Shown here piece by piece: positions 51,337 to 61,739 of a DNA stretch of 64,000 nucleotides. The translations under genes and the position numbers were made by a program. This DNA is from Ostrinia nubilalis (Eukaryota > Arthropoda > Insecta > Lepidoptera > Crambidae), in NCBI RefSeq assembly GCF_963855985.1, contig NW_026973573.1, positions 62,001-126,000 of the forward strand, written 5' to 3'. The notes beneath the pieces were generated by a model. It ran no database searches. It was not told where the DNA came from and was given only the letters and a program-made list of their open reading frames with translations. The stretch's first letter is position 1. Every line of letters starts with the position of its first letter.

Positions 51337-54213
51337 CTACTCCCAGGATGACTTATCATTAAGAAAATCTCGAGTTGTATAATAGGCTTTTTTAAGCATG
51401 TGATCTTTAACTATACCTTTAAATTTATTATACGGTAGCTCTTTATATTTATCAGGGACTTTGTTATAAAAATGGATACCTTGTCCCATAAAAGTGGCAA
51501 ACACTTTATTAAGTCTAAAAGCGGGTATAGCCAATTTATTTTTATTTCTAGTGTTAATTTGGTGAATATCACTTTTCTTTTTGAATTCGTTAATATTTTG
51601 TTGAATAAATAGAATACAGTTTAAGATGTATTGTGAAGCGGCCGTGAGAATGCCAATTTCTTTAAACAATTCTCTAAGGGACGCTCTTGATTTCATTTTA
51701 TACAAGTATCTTATCGCACGTTTTTGCAAAATAAATATTGTTTCAAAATCTGCAGCTTTGCCCCATAGCATGATTCCATATGACATTAGGCTATGAAAGT
51801 AGCTAAAGTAGACTAAGCGAGCTGTTGAAACATCGGTTAATGACCGTATCCTTTTTATTGCAAAAGCCGCTGAGCTGAGCTTTCCCGCTAGAGTTTCTAT
51901 ATGGGGGCCCCACTGGAGTTTTGAATCCAGGGTAATTCCCAGAAATACAGTAGAGTCTACCAGATCGATTGCATTATTATTAAGTTCTATTTGGGTACTA
52001 ACTGTTTTTACGTTAGGCAAAGAGAATTTTATACATTTTGTTTTCTTTGCATTGAGTTGTAAATTATTTGTAGTGAACCAACTTAAAACTCTTGTTAGTG
52101 CATTATTTACATCGTCAAAGTTATTTTTACTTCTATCAATATTAAAAATCAAAGATGTGTCATCAGCAAATAACACGATTTCGCAAGAGTCCTTAACAAA
52201 ATATGGTAGATCATTAATGTATATAAGAAACAAGAATGGACCCAGAATGGACCCCTGCGGAACTCCCATTTTCACAGGTGACCCAGAAGACAAAACACCA
52301 TTTATGTCAACTTTTTGAACTCTAAAGTTTAAATAGGATTGGATTAAATCCAAAGCAGAGTCCTTCACCCCATAATAGTGCATTTTGCGAATTAGCGTTT
52401 GATGTTCTACGCAGTCAAAAGCTTTTGAGAGATCACAGAAGACCCCTAGTGCATTTTGAGAATTCTCCCAAGCCTCGAAGATATGTTTAAGTAGTGCAAC
52501 CCCGGCATCGGTGGTGGAACGACCCTTGGTAAAACCAAATTGTTCACTATGAAATAGTTTATTAGAGCCAAAGTGAATCATAAGTTGCTCTTGTATGATT
52601 TTTTCAAAAATCTTGCTTAGAGCGGGCAAGATAGAAATGGGTCTATAATTGCCAGGGTCGGTTTTGCTACCAGACTTAAATAATGGCATTAGTCTACTAT
52701 GTTTCATGAGGTCGGGGAAGATGCCCTTCTCTATGCAATTATTGAATATTATCGCTAACTGTGGGGAAATTATATCAATAATGTGTTTGACTATCTTGAC
52801 AGAGATGCCCCAGATATCAGTTGTACTCTTTACATTTAAAAGATTAAAAGTTTTAGTGATATCTAATGGAGTAATATGTTTAAAAGAGAAGTGCGAGTCA
52901 CAGGGTGTCACGTGGGTTTTCAATATTTCTTCAGCCTCGGAGGGAGATGACTTTAAGTTGGCAGTTGTTGCTGAAGCTATATTACCAAAAAATTTGTCAA
53001 AAGCTTCCGCTACATCTTTATCTGCAGATATCAAATTATCGTGAACTTTGAGAGAAAAGTCATTATCTCTTGGTTTTAGTTTACCAGTCTCTCGGTTGAT
53101 AACATTCCAAGTTTCTTTTATTTTATTACTGGCGTTCCCTATCTTGTCCCGAATATAAAAAGACTTAGCCATGAAGCAAACTTTCTTAAAAATTTTTGAA
53201 TACTTTTTTACATGCTCAAGAAAAGATACTCTATTATTATACTTTTTCATGCCATAAAGTTCATATAACGTATTTCGACTTTTGTATATTCCCTTAGTAG
53301 CCCAGTCACTAAACTTACATTTGGTATTTGGTTTTAATGGTTTTACCGTAAAAACTTTGTCATGTTCGGTTTTAATACATTCGAAAAGGTTATTGTAAAG
53401 AGCATCCGGGTCTCCTTGCACATACGGGACTAAATGCAATTTATTTTCAAGATTAATTTTAAAACGTTCTAGACGACTAATGGTTACAGGTCTACATACG
53501 GCATTTTTATTACTTTTATTATTCAAATTATTACAAATAAATTCTACTTTAATACCACAGTGATCTGACGTAAGATTGTGTATGACAGCTTTATTGTCAG
53601 GGACACAGCTAGAGAAAATATTATCTAGACAAGTAGCTGTGGTTTCCGTAATTCTAGTTGGTTCCTTAAATTGACTAAACAAATTAAATGACTTAAAAAG
53701 GGAAAGTAGTCTTACAGAATATGATGATGAGCTATCTAGTAAATTGACGTTAAAATCTCCACAAACTAAGACCTTTTTGTTGCTGTTACAAGTTTTATTA
53801 AGAGCATCCTCAATAGCCGCTTCAAAAATACCAAAGTCCCCAGAAGGGGGTCTATACACACATACAATGATGTAACTCTCAAGCTCGACACAGGAAATTT
53901 CGACAACACGCTCAACTGATAGCCCTACTACATCTTTGCGTTCTTTATATCTGATATTATTATTCACAAATATTAAGGAGCCTCCGTGAATGGCCGACTT
54001 CCTAAAAAACGCGCTACTTAACTGATAATTATCTATATGAAAAGAGCTTTCATATTTCTTTAGCCAGTGTTCAGTAATACACATTACATTAATATCAAAA
54101 CTTTTTAAGAATAGCTCTATTTCTAAGACTTTGCTGGCCAAGCCTTGAATATTTTGATGAACAATCTTAAATGTTCCGGGCTTGGCCTTTGTCGAGTGCC
54201 TCAGTTTAAACAA
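51337..54213 (-). CDS. Non-LTR ORF2: endonuclease and reverse transcriptase
   Basis: It cuts target DNA and copies the RNA. The endonuclease has FKIVHQNIQGL (catalytic Asn), CITEHWL (Glu), KKVLVCGDFNVNLLD (Asp/Asn) and NLTSDHCGIKVEF (Asp-His). The RT has GNYRPISILPALSKIFEKI, GVFCDLSKAFDCVEH, GVPQGSILGPFLFLIYIND and VLFADDTSLIF (about residue 680). No break is visible over 958 codons. There is no ATG at the start: the frame is closed by TAG directly upstream of 54213, and the first internal Met lies after the catalytic Asn. Expression by frameshift from ORF1 fits best. Confidence 0.9.
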   Translation of the reverse strand: MFKLRHSTKAKPGTFKIVHQNIQGLASKVLEIELFLKSFDINVMCITEHWLKKYESSFHIDNYQLSSAFFRKSAIHGGSLIFVNNNIRYKERKDVVGLSVERVVEISCVELESYIIVCVYRPPSGDFGIFEAAIEDALNKTCNSNKKVLVCGDFNVNLLDSSSSYSVRLLSLFKSFNLFSQFKEPTRITETTATCLDNIFSSCVPDNKAVIHNLTSDHCGIKVEFICNNLNNKSNKNAVCRPVTISRLERFKINLENKLHLVPYVQGDPDALYNNLFECIKTEHDKVFTVKPLKPNTKCKFSDWATKGIYKSRNTLYELYGMKKYNNRVSFLEHVKKYSKIFKKVCFMAKSFYIRDKIGNASNKIKETWNVINRETGKLKPRDNDFSLKVHDNLISADKDVAEAFDKFFGNIASATTANLKSSPSEAEEILKTHVTPCDSHFSFKHITPLDITKTFNLLNVKSTTDIWGISVKIVKHIIDIISPQLAIIFNNCIEKGIFPDLMKHSRLMPLFKSGSKTDPGNYRPISILPALSKIFEKIIQEQLMIHFGSNKLFHSEQFGFTKGRSTTDAGVALLKHIFEAWENSQNALGVFCDLSKAFDCVEHQTLIRKMHYYGVKDSALDLIQSYLNFRVQKVDINGVLSSGSPVKMGVPQGSILGPFLFLIYINDLPYFVKDSCEIVLFADDTSLIFNIDRSKNNFDDVNNALTRVLSWFTTNNLQLNAKKTKCIKFSLPNVKTVSTQIELNNNAIDLVDSTVFLGITLDSKLQWGPHIETLAGKLSSAAFAIKRIRSLTDVSTARLVYFSYFHSLMSYGIMLWGKAADFETIFILQKRAIRYLYKMKSRASLRELFKEIGILTAASQYILNCILFIQQNINEFKKKSDIHQINTRNKNKLAIPAFRLNKVFATFMGQGIHFYNKVPDKYKELPYNKFKGIVKDHMLKKAYYTTRDFLNDKSSWE
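54136..54213 (-). promoter_or_regulatory. Predicted -1 programmed frameshift signal (UUUAAAC)
   Basis: On the minus strand, T TTA AAC occupies 54210-54204 in the ORF1 frame and is followed at once by the ORF1 stop TGA (54203-54201). Slipping back one base gives TTT AAA, which is the ORF2 frame. Downstream, GGCCAAGCC (54187-54179) can pair with GGCTTGGCC (54144-54136), a 9-bp perfect stem starting about 16 nt after the heptamer. The spacing is longer than the usual 5-9 nt. Confidence 0.7.
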
Positions 54214-55796
54214 CTAGTAGTAGGTACAGTCATAATATTGTTACTATTTACATACTGAGATATCAAATTATTAGTACCCTGACTATGATCAGTTTTATGA
54301 ATATAATTACATTTAATATTGTATGCAATCAATGAGGCTAATTTATTCTTCATTTTTTTAGAGAGATACATTGTATCTACAGTCAACTTAAAGCTAGAAA
54401 TAAATTTATTTATGTCAAGAAGTAAAAGTGCGTCGCTATGACGATAAGTCAAGTTATACATAAGTATATTTAAATCAAATATGTTCTTGTTTATCTTATT
54501 TAGATTATACCCTGAATTTACATAGGGTAAAGTACACAAAATTATCTTACATTTTATCCTATTTTGCAAATCCAAGAGTTGGTCAATATTCTGAATTATA
54601 CTCTTTTTATCTACAGAGTAACTATTACCATACATTATAATAACATTAGAGTTCTCATCTAATTCTTGGTTTTTACCAATTTCGTAAATTATCTCTGTCA
54701 GAAACCTGCCTGGATAGCAATAATTCAAGACTTGTGTATTCAAGTGCTCCCTGAGCATAGAACCTACCCCCTGACCAAGCTGATCAGAATAAATATAGGT
54801 TTTCCCTCCATTACCGGTATCACTAATTTTTTTAGACAAGGCAGTTTCATTAGTTTGGGATTCAGTGACTAATATGTCCTGCGCCGGCTCAGTTTGAATA
54901 GACTTTGGTATTGTAGTGGGCTGCAGGCCATTAATACAGTTACAAGACTGTTTTTTTGATAAGGTCTCAAAACGCTCAGTGTTGTAATTACATAGGTCAA
55001 CAAGTTTGGATGTGGCCAGTACATGTTCATTGATTTGTTTCTGTGCCATTTCATATCGAGATTTAAACTGATTAAGATAAAGTTCCAAGTCATCTATTTT
55101 CTCATGTAAGATCAAAGTATTATCATCATACAACTTTTTGTTTTGTTCTATTTTTAAGTTGTATGATTTAAGCTTTTCTTTTAAAAGATTTTTTTCTTTC
55201 AATAGAATTGACTGTTTAGGTAAACTACGTTGAAATTTAATTAATTTTTTGCATTTCTTGATAAATTTCTTGATTTTAATATATTTTTTAAGTTTATTAT
55301 TACTATTAAATTGATACTTTACTGCTGGACCGGAACAGGAGACATCACAGGTCAAGTCTATTATAGGTATAGTTGGATTCTTCGATTCATGATCATTGTT
55401 CATCAATTCATTATACAAGCTCACGGTTGAGTTGAATTCTTGAGCCTGTTTTTCTTCCTCCATAGATTTTATGGTTTTATGTGACTCACATAGGCTCTTT
55501 TCGAGGTCATGGATGCGATCCAAAGCCTGCTCATGAGTGTTGTTGCATTCACTGAAGGAGTTCACCGTTTGTTGCAATTTCAAACATTGTTCCGCGAGGT
55601 CCAGATATTTGCCATGAAGCTCGGCAAGCTCATTCTTCAGTTGTGAGTTCCTGTTTACAACTTTATGAATCTCCTGTTCACTGTCTTCACGTTCCCGGAG
55701 AAGCTGGTCGCTGACCTCTCGTGAAGCTTTGAGGTCCAGGAGAGCCTGCCTCAACTTAACTTCCATGTCCTTCATGGTGGCCTTACGGGTCAACAT
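54201..55796 (-). CDS. Non-LTR ORF1 with coiled coil and SGNH-like domain
   Basis: This 531-residue protein starts MLTRKATMKD. The first 120 residues and about 195-280 are strongly coiled-coil-like (Glu/Lys/Leu heptads). A basic stretch (KYIKIKKFIKKCKKLIKF) may bind RNA. The C-terminal 200 residues look like an SGNH/esterase-type fold, known from ORF1 of CR1 elements: KTYIYSDQLGQGVGSML, VIIMYGNSYSVDKKS and a final YLSKKMKNKLASLI. The usual Gly-Asp-Ser and terminal Asp-x-x-His are not preserved as such, so enzymatic activity is doubtful. It ends at TGA right after the slippery heptamer. Confidence 0.75.
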   Translation of the reverse strand: MLTRKATMKDMEVKLRQALLDLKASREVSDQLLREREDSEQEIHKVVNRNSQLKNELAELHGKYLDLAEQCLKLQQTVNSFSECNNTHEQALDRIHDLEKSLCESHKTIKSMEEEKQAQEFNSTVSLYNELMNNDHESKNPTIPIIDLTCDVSCSGPAVKYQFNSNNKLKKYIKIKKFIKKCKKLIKFQRSLPKQSILLKEKNLLKEKLKSYNLKIEQNKKLYDDNTLILHEKIDDLELYLNQFKSRYEMAQKQINEHVLATSKLVDLCNYNTERFETLSKKQSCNCINGLQPTTIPKSIQTEPAQDILVTESQTNETALSKKISDTGNGGKTYIYSDQLGQGVGSMLREHLNTQVLNYCYPGRFLTEIIYEIGKNQELDENSNVIIMYGNSYSVDKKSIIQNIDQLLDLQNRIKCKIILCTLPYVNSGYNLNKINKNIFDLNILMYNLTYRHSDALLLLDINKFISSFKLTVDTMYLSKKMKNKLASLIAYNIKCNYIHKTDHSQGTNNLISQYVNSNNIMTVPTTSCLN

Positions 55797-56514
55797 CCTT
55801 GAAGCTTGTTGCAGTGAAGTTTACCAATGGAAATAGGATTTTGTTTAGCGATCCCGATCGAAGAACCGAGAAAAAAAATACAAAAAAGGGTTTTAGTGAT
55901 CTTGGCAATAACAGTAGGTGATAGACTATTAGGGATCTGTATTTGAATACTATCTTATTATCATTTAAAAGTCTTATTACAGAAAATAACCAATTTATAA
56001 AGTAAAGCTAAGTTGTGTGGGTAGGATTTTTTGTTAAGGTTAGATAATTCTTCTATTTATTTCCACTACAATAAAAGATATTTTACACGAATTGTGTTAT
56101 TTTACAGACTAAAGTTTAAAACTGAGTAATAAAAAGGCAAAATATGAATATTTACATGAAATTATAACCTCAACGTTGGGAATTGTAATGTTTTATTTTC
56201 AGTGTATAATGCAAAATACATGTAATGTACCTATAGATATTAGTTAATTAATGAATAAAAACAATACTCCCCTGTTAATTTGTTCCGTAAATTTGAATTT
56301 ATGAAGATTTTTCGTTGACAGCTGACGAAATTTTGTCTTCACTTTTTTGTGTAAATACTAAATATTTTCGTCGGATAACACTCGTATACATTATTTATAC
56401 GATAAACAATTGATTTCAGTATATTTTATCACAATATTACACGAAATTATAGTAAATTAACATTAAAAATTTTTCCCGTTAAAATTACGCGTCTGACAGC
56501 TAGGGATGCCAGCG
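55797..56514. other. 5' leader of the non-LTR element and unassigned AT-rich DNA
   Basis: The first 60 bp or so belong to the ORF1 leader. The rest shows no ORF or clear repeat. The right part (56270-56510) resembles degenerate repeat DNA of unknown type. Confidence 0.3.
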
Positions 56515-56640
56515 CAAAAAAAAAAAAGAAATATAATATAATATAATATAATTATATTTATTTATATTATATGTTTGTATGTATCTGTATATATGTAATG
56601 TATGTATATGTATGTATGTATGTAGGTTTAAGTATCTTAA
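56515..56640. repeat. Simple repeats: A-run, AATAT and TATG/TGTA arrays
   Basis: An A-run (56516-56528) leads into (TAATA)n (about 56532-56552) and then TATG/TGTA repeats (56570-56625). They resemble non-LTR tails or microsatellites that seeded from such tails. Confidence 0.8.
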
Positions 56641-56815
56641 ATGTTATATCAATTAAAAATTTAACTTCAATTTTAACTTCTACCCTTCTACCTCTACCTT
56701 CGCACTCACAGCTTTCTGCATAACCCAGGGGTCGACTGGCTGAGAATGCTTAAATAGCATTAAGTCCACCTTTTGTACTATTTTATTGTGCAATAAAGTT
56801 TTATAATAATATAAT
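56641..56815 (+). repeat. Non-LTR/SINE 3' end
   Basis: CAGGGGTCGACTGGCTGAGA, ATGCTTAAATAGCATTAAGT and TGTGCAATAAAGTTTTATAA form the 3' tail common to RTE-like elements and derived SINEs in Lepidoptera. It contains an AATAAA signal at its end. No coding part is left. Confidence 0.6.
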
Positions 56816-56968
56816 AATTTCCTCTAATATTATTTGTCGATATCAAAGAAATTGCTGACCTGTGACTATTTAAGGTTCCATATGATGCCCCGTTATTAAA
56901 ACATTGAGAGAGAAATCCTAGCAAAGAATTAACGTTAAAATCAAAAAAATCTATTCCATTTTTTATAC

Positions 56969-58440
56969 AAGTCTCCCGGTCATGACGGCATTAGTGTAGA
57001 ACACCTTACGCATGCGGGGCCTCACCTGCCGAGAGTACTGGCCCTGTTCTTTTCGTTATGCATAAATCACTCTTATTTACCACATGAACTTATCAAGACC
57101 ATCGTAGTGCCCATCGTGAAGGACAGGACCGGTGACATCTCTAGCAAGGTTAACTACCGCCCTATATCACTAGCAACAACAATTGCTAAGGTGTTGGACA
57201 GTGTATTTGACTTGGAGCTAGGCAAATATGCAAACATACATGACGCGCAGTTTGGGTTCCGACCTGGACTATCTACTGAAAGCGCGATCCTGAGTCTAAA
57301 GCACACTGTCCAGTACTACACAGATCGCAAGACGCCGGTGTACGCCTGCTTCCTTGACCTCTCCAAGGCCTTTGACCTAGTGTCCTATGAAGTACTTTGG
57401 AGAAAGTTAGCGGGTGGGGGTGTACCGGCGGAGTTGCTGGATATGTTTAGGTTTTGGTATTCTAACCAAACCAACCTTGTAAGGGCTGACTCCCTTTCGG
57501 AAGCGTACGTGCTGGAGTGCGGGGTGAGACAGGGGGGGTTGACGTCTCCCAAGCTCTTCAACATGTACGTGAATGACCTCATCGTGGAGCTGAGCAGCAT
57601 GCGCGTCGGATGTCGCATAGACGGCGTTAGCATCAATAATATAAGCTACGCTGACGATATGGTGCTGCTGAGCCCGACGGTGGGTGGCCTAAGAGAAATG
57701 TTAAGTGTGTGTGAGACGTATGCTGCGGAGCATGGGCTCACATACAAAGTCAAACAAACAGAGTACATGATCTTTGAGGCCGCTGGTAAATGTCTCAATT
57801 CTGCACATAATGTTACCCTTAATGGCCTGAGCGTGAAACGTGTCACTAAATTTAAATATCTGGGACATATTATTACCAGTGACCTCAAGGATGATGCAGA
57901 CATTGAAAGGGATGGGCAGGGCTCTAGCGATAAGGGGTAAAATGTTGGCTCGCAGGTTCTCCCGTTGTGCAGACCAAGTAAAGGTTACACTTTTTAAAGC
58001 ATACTGCCAGAGCATGTACACGGGGAACCTGTAGGTCAGGTATATCAAAAGATCGCTTGAGGCCCTGCGCGTCCAATATAATAATATATTCAGGACGTTG
58101 TTGAGACTGCCTCGTTTTTGTAGCGCATCAGGCATGTTTGCGGATTACCATACAGACGGGTTTAGCGCCATAATACGTAAGAAATCTGTATCCCTTATTA
58201 CCAGGGTGCGAGACAGTCGCAACAGCATTCTGAGGACCCTAGCGGACAGATACACATCGCCGCTATGGAAGTGTCTTGTGCAGAGACTGATCACGGGGCC
58301 TTATCCACCCCCATGATGGTCCGTCTCTGCACAGGGTACAATTTTTTTAATTTGTCATTGTTTGTGTGTATGTTTATTTTCAAACCCGTTTAATATGGAC
58401 TTTTAAAATTGTCTGAAATAAAGAATTATTATTTTATTTA
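56969..58440 (+). pseudogene. Non-LTR reverse transcriptase fragment
   Basis: The frame begins KSPGHDGISVEHLTHAG and holds RT motifs NYRPISLATTIAKVLD, FGFRPGLSTESAIL, ACFLDLSKAFDLVSYEVLW, VRQGGLTSPKLFN and ISYADDMVLLSP. The frame shifts near 57905 and a TAG lies near 58031; the tail (RSLEALRVQYNN) continues in the other frame. A short 3' UTR ends with AATAAAGAATTATTATTTTA (about 58418-58437). It looks like the 3' half of the family at 18575-22535, but about 75 codons between the two are absent from the window. Confidence 0.82.
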
Positions 58441-58899
58441 TTTTATATAGAATACTCCCACCATTGTGTTAAACTAGACGTATACTGAGTGATAGTATTT
58501 TTTGCTATTGAGGCAACCATGACATCCAAAGCCGACTCTGGTATTAATTGTTTACGGAAACCTTCCCGGATAACACACACGCTGCCAGGGAAAGGTGTCG
58601 GTGTGTGGCCTTCTCCCACATTATATTAAAGCTACGTTACATCATAAATAAATATATACTATAAATATTAATATATACATTCTTTCAGTCACACATATAT
58701 AAACACTTTATTTATTTATTTATTTATTTAATAGGACAACCAACAAGACATACACTGGAAGACAATCAATATTTATAACGTATTTAACTTAATCTAAGTG
58801 CTGCCTTAATTATAGGTTGCAACACTTACTTTAATATCTAATATATGTAAACACAATATAAATACGTATATAAATATCGTTCACACACTTCTACTTTCA
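58441..58899. other. Unassigned DNA with an ATTT microsatellite
   Basis: There is no ORF. A (TTTA)n run lies at about 58706-58732, followed by AGGACAACCAACAAGACATA, which resembles an antisense non-LTR 3' end. The segment 58560-58620 is unique to the eye. Confidence 0.35.
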
Positions 58900-59397
58900 T
58901 ACATCACTTTGCGAACCATCTTAAATAATATAAATTCCCGTGCCGTTATTTTCCGTGCATCAGCTGGCCGCCCGCCGCTTGTGTAGTGGAAACGAGTCAA
59001 CGATCAACACGCGTATAAGTATAGCTATCGCACCCGAACGGCGCGAGCGCCGGCCGCGGACGCGTATCGTCAGTCAGAATCACTGCCCAGCGCCAAACGC
59101 ACGTCGCCGTGCGCCCGGCTTTGCTTCTCGCTACCCGCTCGCGTAAATTGTTTGTGACGCGAACTTGAAAGCTTCCTATTTGTATCTTCCTAACTTTCTT
59201 CGCTGTGAACTGTCGCTTCTCCTTCTCTCTGTGCTATACAAATAAGTGTTGGGACTAATTGTTACCGTTGTGTGTAGCAAATAAATGTATGGACTGGAAC
59301 TGCGGTATTATTCTTCGCACCTACAGCTAAGTACTACTATACACAAACACAACAATAACATCTACATCCCCAAACTGGTGACCCCGTATTTTACACG
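58900..59397 (+). other. 5' LTR and leader of a CsRn1-type Gypsy element
   Basis: A GC-rich stretch (58940-59150) and a promoter-like AT-rich stretch precede TGGTGACCCCG at 59376-59386. That site matches the primer site complementary to tRNA-Trp used by CsRn1-clade elements. The gag ATG follows at 59398. The LTR ends are not certain because no 3' copy is in the window. Confidence 0.6.
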
Positions 59398-60297
59398 ATG
59401 AGCGACGTCAGCGAATCATCAAATACTGAAACACAAAAGGGAGGTGTCACGGAACGCAAAAAGATCAAGCGCGTTTCCACTGACGGGTCCGAGAAAAAGT
59501 CGGTCGACTACCTAAAGTTAAACCTGAAGGTTCCGACATTCAGCCCAGACGACCCAGAGATATGGTTTGCATTGTTGGAAGGGCAATTTAACAACTTTGG
59601 CATAACTGACGATTTTATGAAATTCAACAACGTCATTACCAACCTGGATATACACCATGCCAAGACGGTTAAGGACATTATCGTGAACCCACCAGACACA
59701 AACCGATACAACAAGATCAAATCAGAGCTGATCAAACGGCTAACGGCCTCACACGAGAAAAAAGTTAAACAACTCTTGACATACGAAGAACTCGGAGATC
59801 GAACTGCGTCTCAATTTCTACGCCATCTTCTGGATCTAGCTGGCCCAGACGTACCTCAAGAGTTTGTAAGATCAATCTGGACAAACCGCCTGCCCAAACA
59901 AATACAAACGGTGCTCACAACGCAGCCAACTCACTCCCTGGAGCAGCTAGCAGACTTAGCAGACCGCATACAAGAGATCACAGGACCTGGATGTCACGTG
60001 GCTACCACTTCGAAACCAACTGCATCAAGCAGCAACGCCTCGAACAGCGAGATCGCAGAACTACGGATGATGGTAGAACGCCTAGAATCAAAAATGGACC
60101 AGTACTCGAGAGCGTCGCGCCCCCAAAACCGGTCTAGACCACAACAGCGCCAACCATCTTCAAGAAGTCAATCCAGATCGTCTTCCGACTACAATCGGCA
60201 CCCAGTCTGTTGGTATCACTGGAAATATGGTTCGAAAGCGCGCAAATGCCAAAAGCCTTGTGATTATAAGGCGGGAAACGACGTGGGCGGTCATTAA
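59398..60297 (+). CDS. gag: CsRn1-type Gypsy gag
   Basis: This 299-residue gag has a capsid domain (LKVPTFSPDDPEIWFALLEG, LTYEELGDRTASQFLRHLL, SIWTNRLPKQIQTVL) and ends with an unusual Cys-His-Cys-Cys knuckle (CWYHWKYGSKARKCQKPC), the signature of CsRn1-clade gag rather than CCHC. The Arg/Ser/Gln-rich linker before it is typical. The gag stop TAA lies in the TTAA target of the piggyBac insertion, so gag itself is not truncated. Confidence 0.88.
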   Translation: MSDVSESSNTETQKGGVTERKKIKRVSTDGSEKKSVDYLKLNLKVPTFSPDDPEIWFALLEGQFNNFGITDDFMKFNNVITNLDIHHAKTVKDIIVNPPDTNRYNKIKSELIKRLTASHEKKVKQLLTYEELGDRTASQFLRHLLDLAGPDVPQEFVRSIWTNRLPKQIQTVLTTQPTHSLEQLADLADRIQEITGPGCHVATTSKPTASSSNASNSEIAELRMMVERLESKMDQYSRASRPQNRSRPQQRQPSSRSQSRSSSDYNRHPVCWYHWKYGSKARKCQKPCDYKAGNDVGGH

Positions 60298-61739
60298 CCC
60301 ACTTACTCCTACCAGGCGTTATAACACCGTTAAAGAGTAGTTCGGAATATCCTCAGATAAATTATAAAAATATCAAGAATTTGTTTACTGTTCCTTGTAT
60401 TTTCTCTTCATTACGAATCAAGCTATAATTGAGTATGTTCGATACCGCATATTTGCTTTATTTTGTTAGTTTTTTATTATTTTGAATTCTGTTATTTAGT
60501 TTTGTGCAAAAACGTCTAATAAATGGTAAGATATTTCATAAACTTGCTAGTAATACCTCAGATTATACTAGTTATTATTTTATGTACTACTGTTAGCTAC
60601 AAAACAATAAACATATGTTTTTGAAAAGCTTTACATTTTTGATACTTTTTATGACAAAATTACGATCGGTGTTTTAACACCTGGTCGCATAATCGACGTC
60701 TAACCTGTATATTCATTAAAAATTTAGGTCACTATATAAAAGACCGCTGAGACTTCACGAAACTGTGGACGTATTAGAAAACATTGACGACGATGCTCAA
60801 ATACCGAATCACATAGCAATTTTACCACCAGAAAATGCTAATGCAGAAGCAACGGATGAATATTCTGGTGAAGAAGACCAGGTTACCTTACAAAATCTTC
60901 CAGGTTAGCCTGGTTCCGTTTATCTAACTATAACCTGGAAGATTTTGTAAGGTAACGTGGTCTTCTTCACCAGAATATTCATCCGTTGCTTCTGCATTAC
61001 TACTTATAGCGTGTAAGTTTTCTATTGCTATTTTTCGTTTTAGGTTCGCAACTTAGAGCCTAGGCAGAAGTACTGTACGACAAATCTTCTTCAGATAAAG
61101 ATGATAACATCCCGCTCTCTGATTTTTTTAAAGTAAGACGAAATGAATCTAATGATGCCTCCAATGCAGTTAGTTCTTCTGCCATGAAAGTACCTACCGC
61201 AATCACAATTACAACAAATCAATATAGTGCAAGCACCTTCTGTGAAAGTTCTGTGCCAAAATGTCTAAAATATACATGGCATAGCAACCAGGTCCACGGA
61301 GCTTACATCCCTCCCTATGTATGTACTACTTTACTTACGAGTACTACACGCAAGTGACATGTAAAATTTGCAAGAAAAAAACAATTTGGTGTAAAAAATG
61401 CGCCACGTACTAAAGCATCCTAGGCTATGATTTATGTCTTACCATATACCATACCTCTGAATAAGATTTTGGTATTTTTCTAGTAAATGAGTGTAACTTA
61501 CAATTCGTTTTTAACTCTTAAACCTAACAAAATCATAGTATGTTTTTTTCTCATAGTAGTAGTTGTGGTAGTAGTCCATTCTCCGACCAGGTGTTAAAAC
61601 ACCACCCATTTTCCGGCTTTTCCGGTTGACCAAGAATTTTTCTAATATTTTTCTGTGGACACTTGACCTCTATTTAGAAACATACTAAAAATTTATAAAA
61701 ATTGACAAGTATAAAAAGTTTCAGGAGTATCTGGGTTAA
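60294..61739 (+). mobile_element. Internally deleted piggyBac element
   Basis: It is flanked by TTAA at 60294-60297 and 61736-61739, with tips TTAACCCACTTACTCCT and, inverted, TTAACCCAGATACTCCT. Subterminal inverted copies GGTGTTTTAACACCTGGTCG (about 60668) and its reverse complement (about 61586) are present. Coding remnants match a piggyBac transposase N-terminus (ENANAEATDEYSGEEDQ, then a Leu-Arg-Ala-type segment) and the C-terminal Cys-rich finger (TCKICKKKTIWCKKC). The DDD catalytic region is gone and stops are present. Confidence 0.88.
60838..60999. repeat. 69-bp hairpin within the piggyBac remnant
   Basis: The left arm (about 60838-60907) is transposase coding sequence and the right arm (about 60931-60999) is its reverse complement with about one mismatch and a loop of about 23 nt. 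It includes CAACGGATGAATATTCTGGT and its inverse. It looks like a local inverted duplication. Confidence 0.9.

Larger units (their letters stand above)
51337..55850 (-). mobile_element. Non-LTR retrotransposon with two intact ORFs
   Basis: A 531-residue ORF1 and a 958-codon ORF2 are both open, so this is the best preserved non-LTR copy here. ORF2 is in the -1 frame relative to ORF1 and overlaps it at TTTAAAC next to the ORF1 stop. The 5' leader extends to at least 55850. The 3' end is not certain. Confidence 0.85.
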
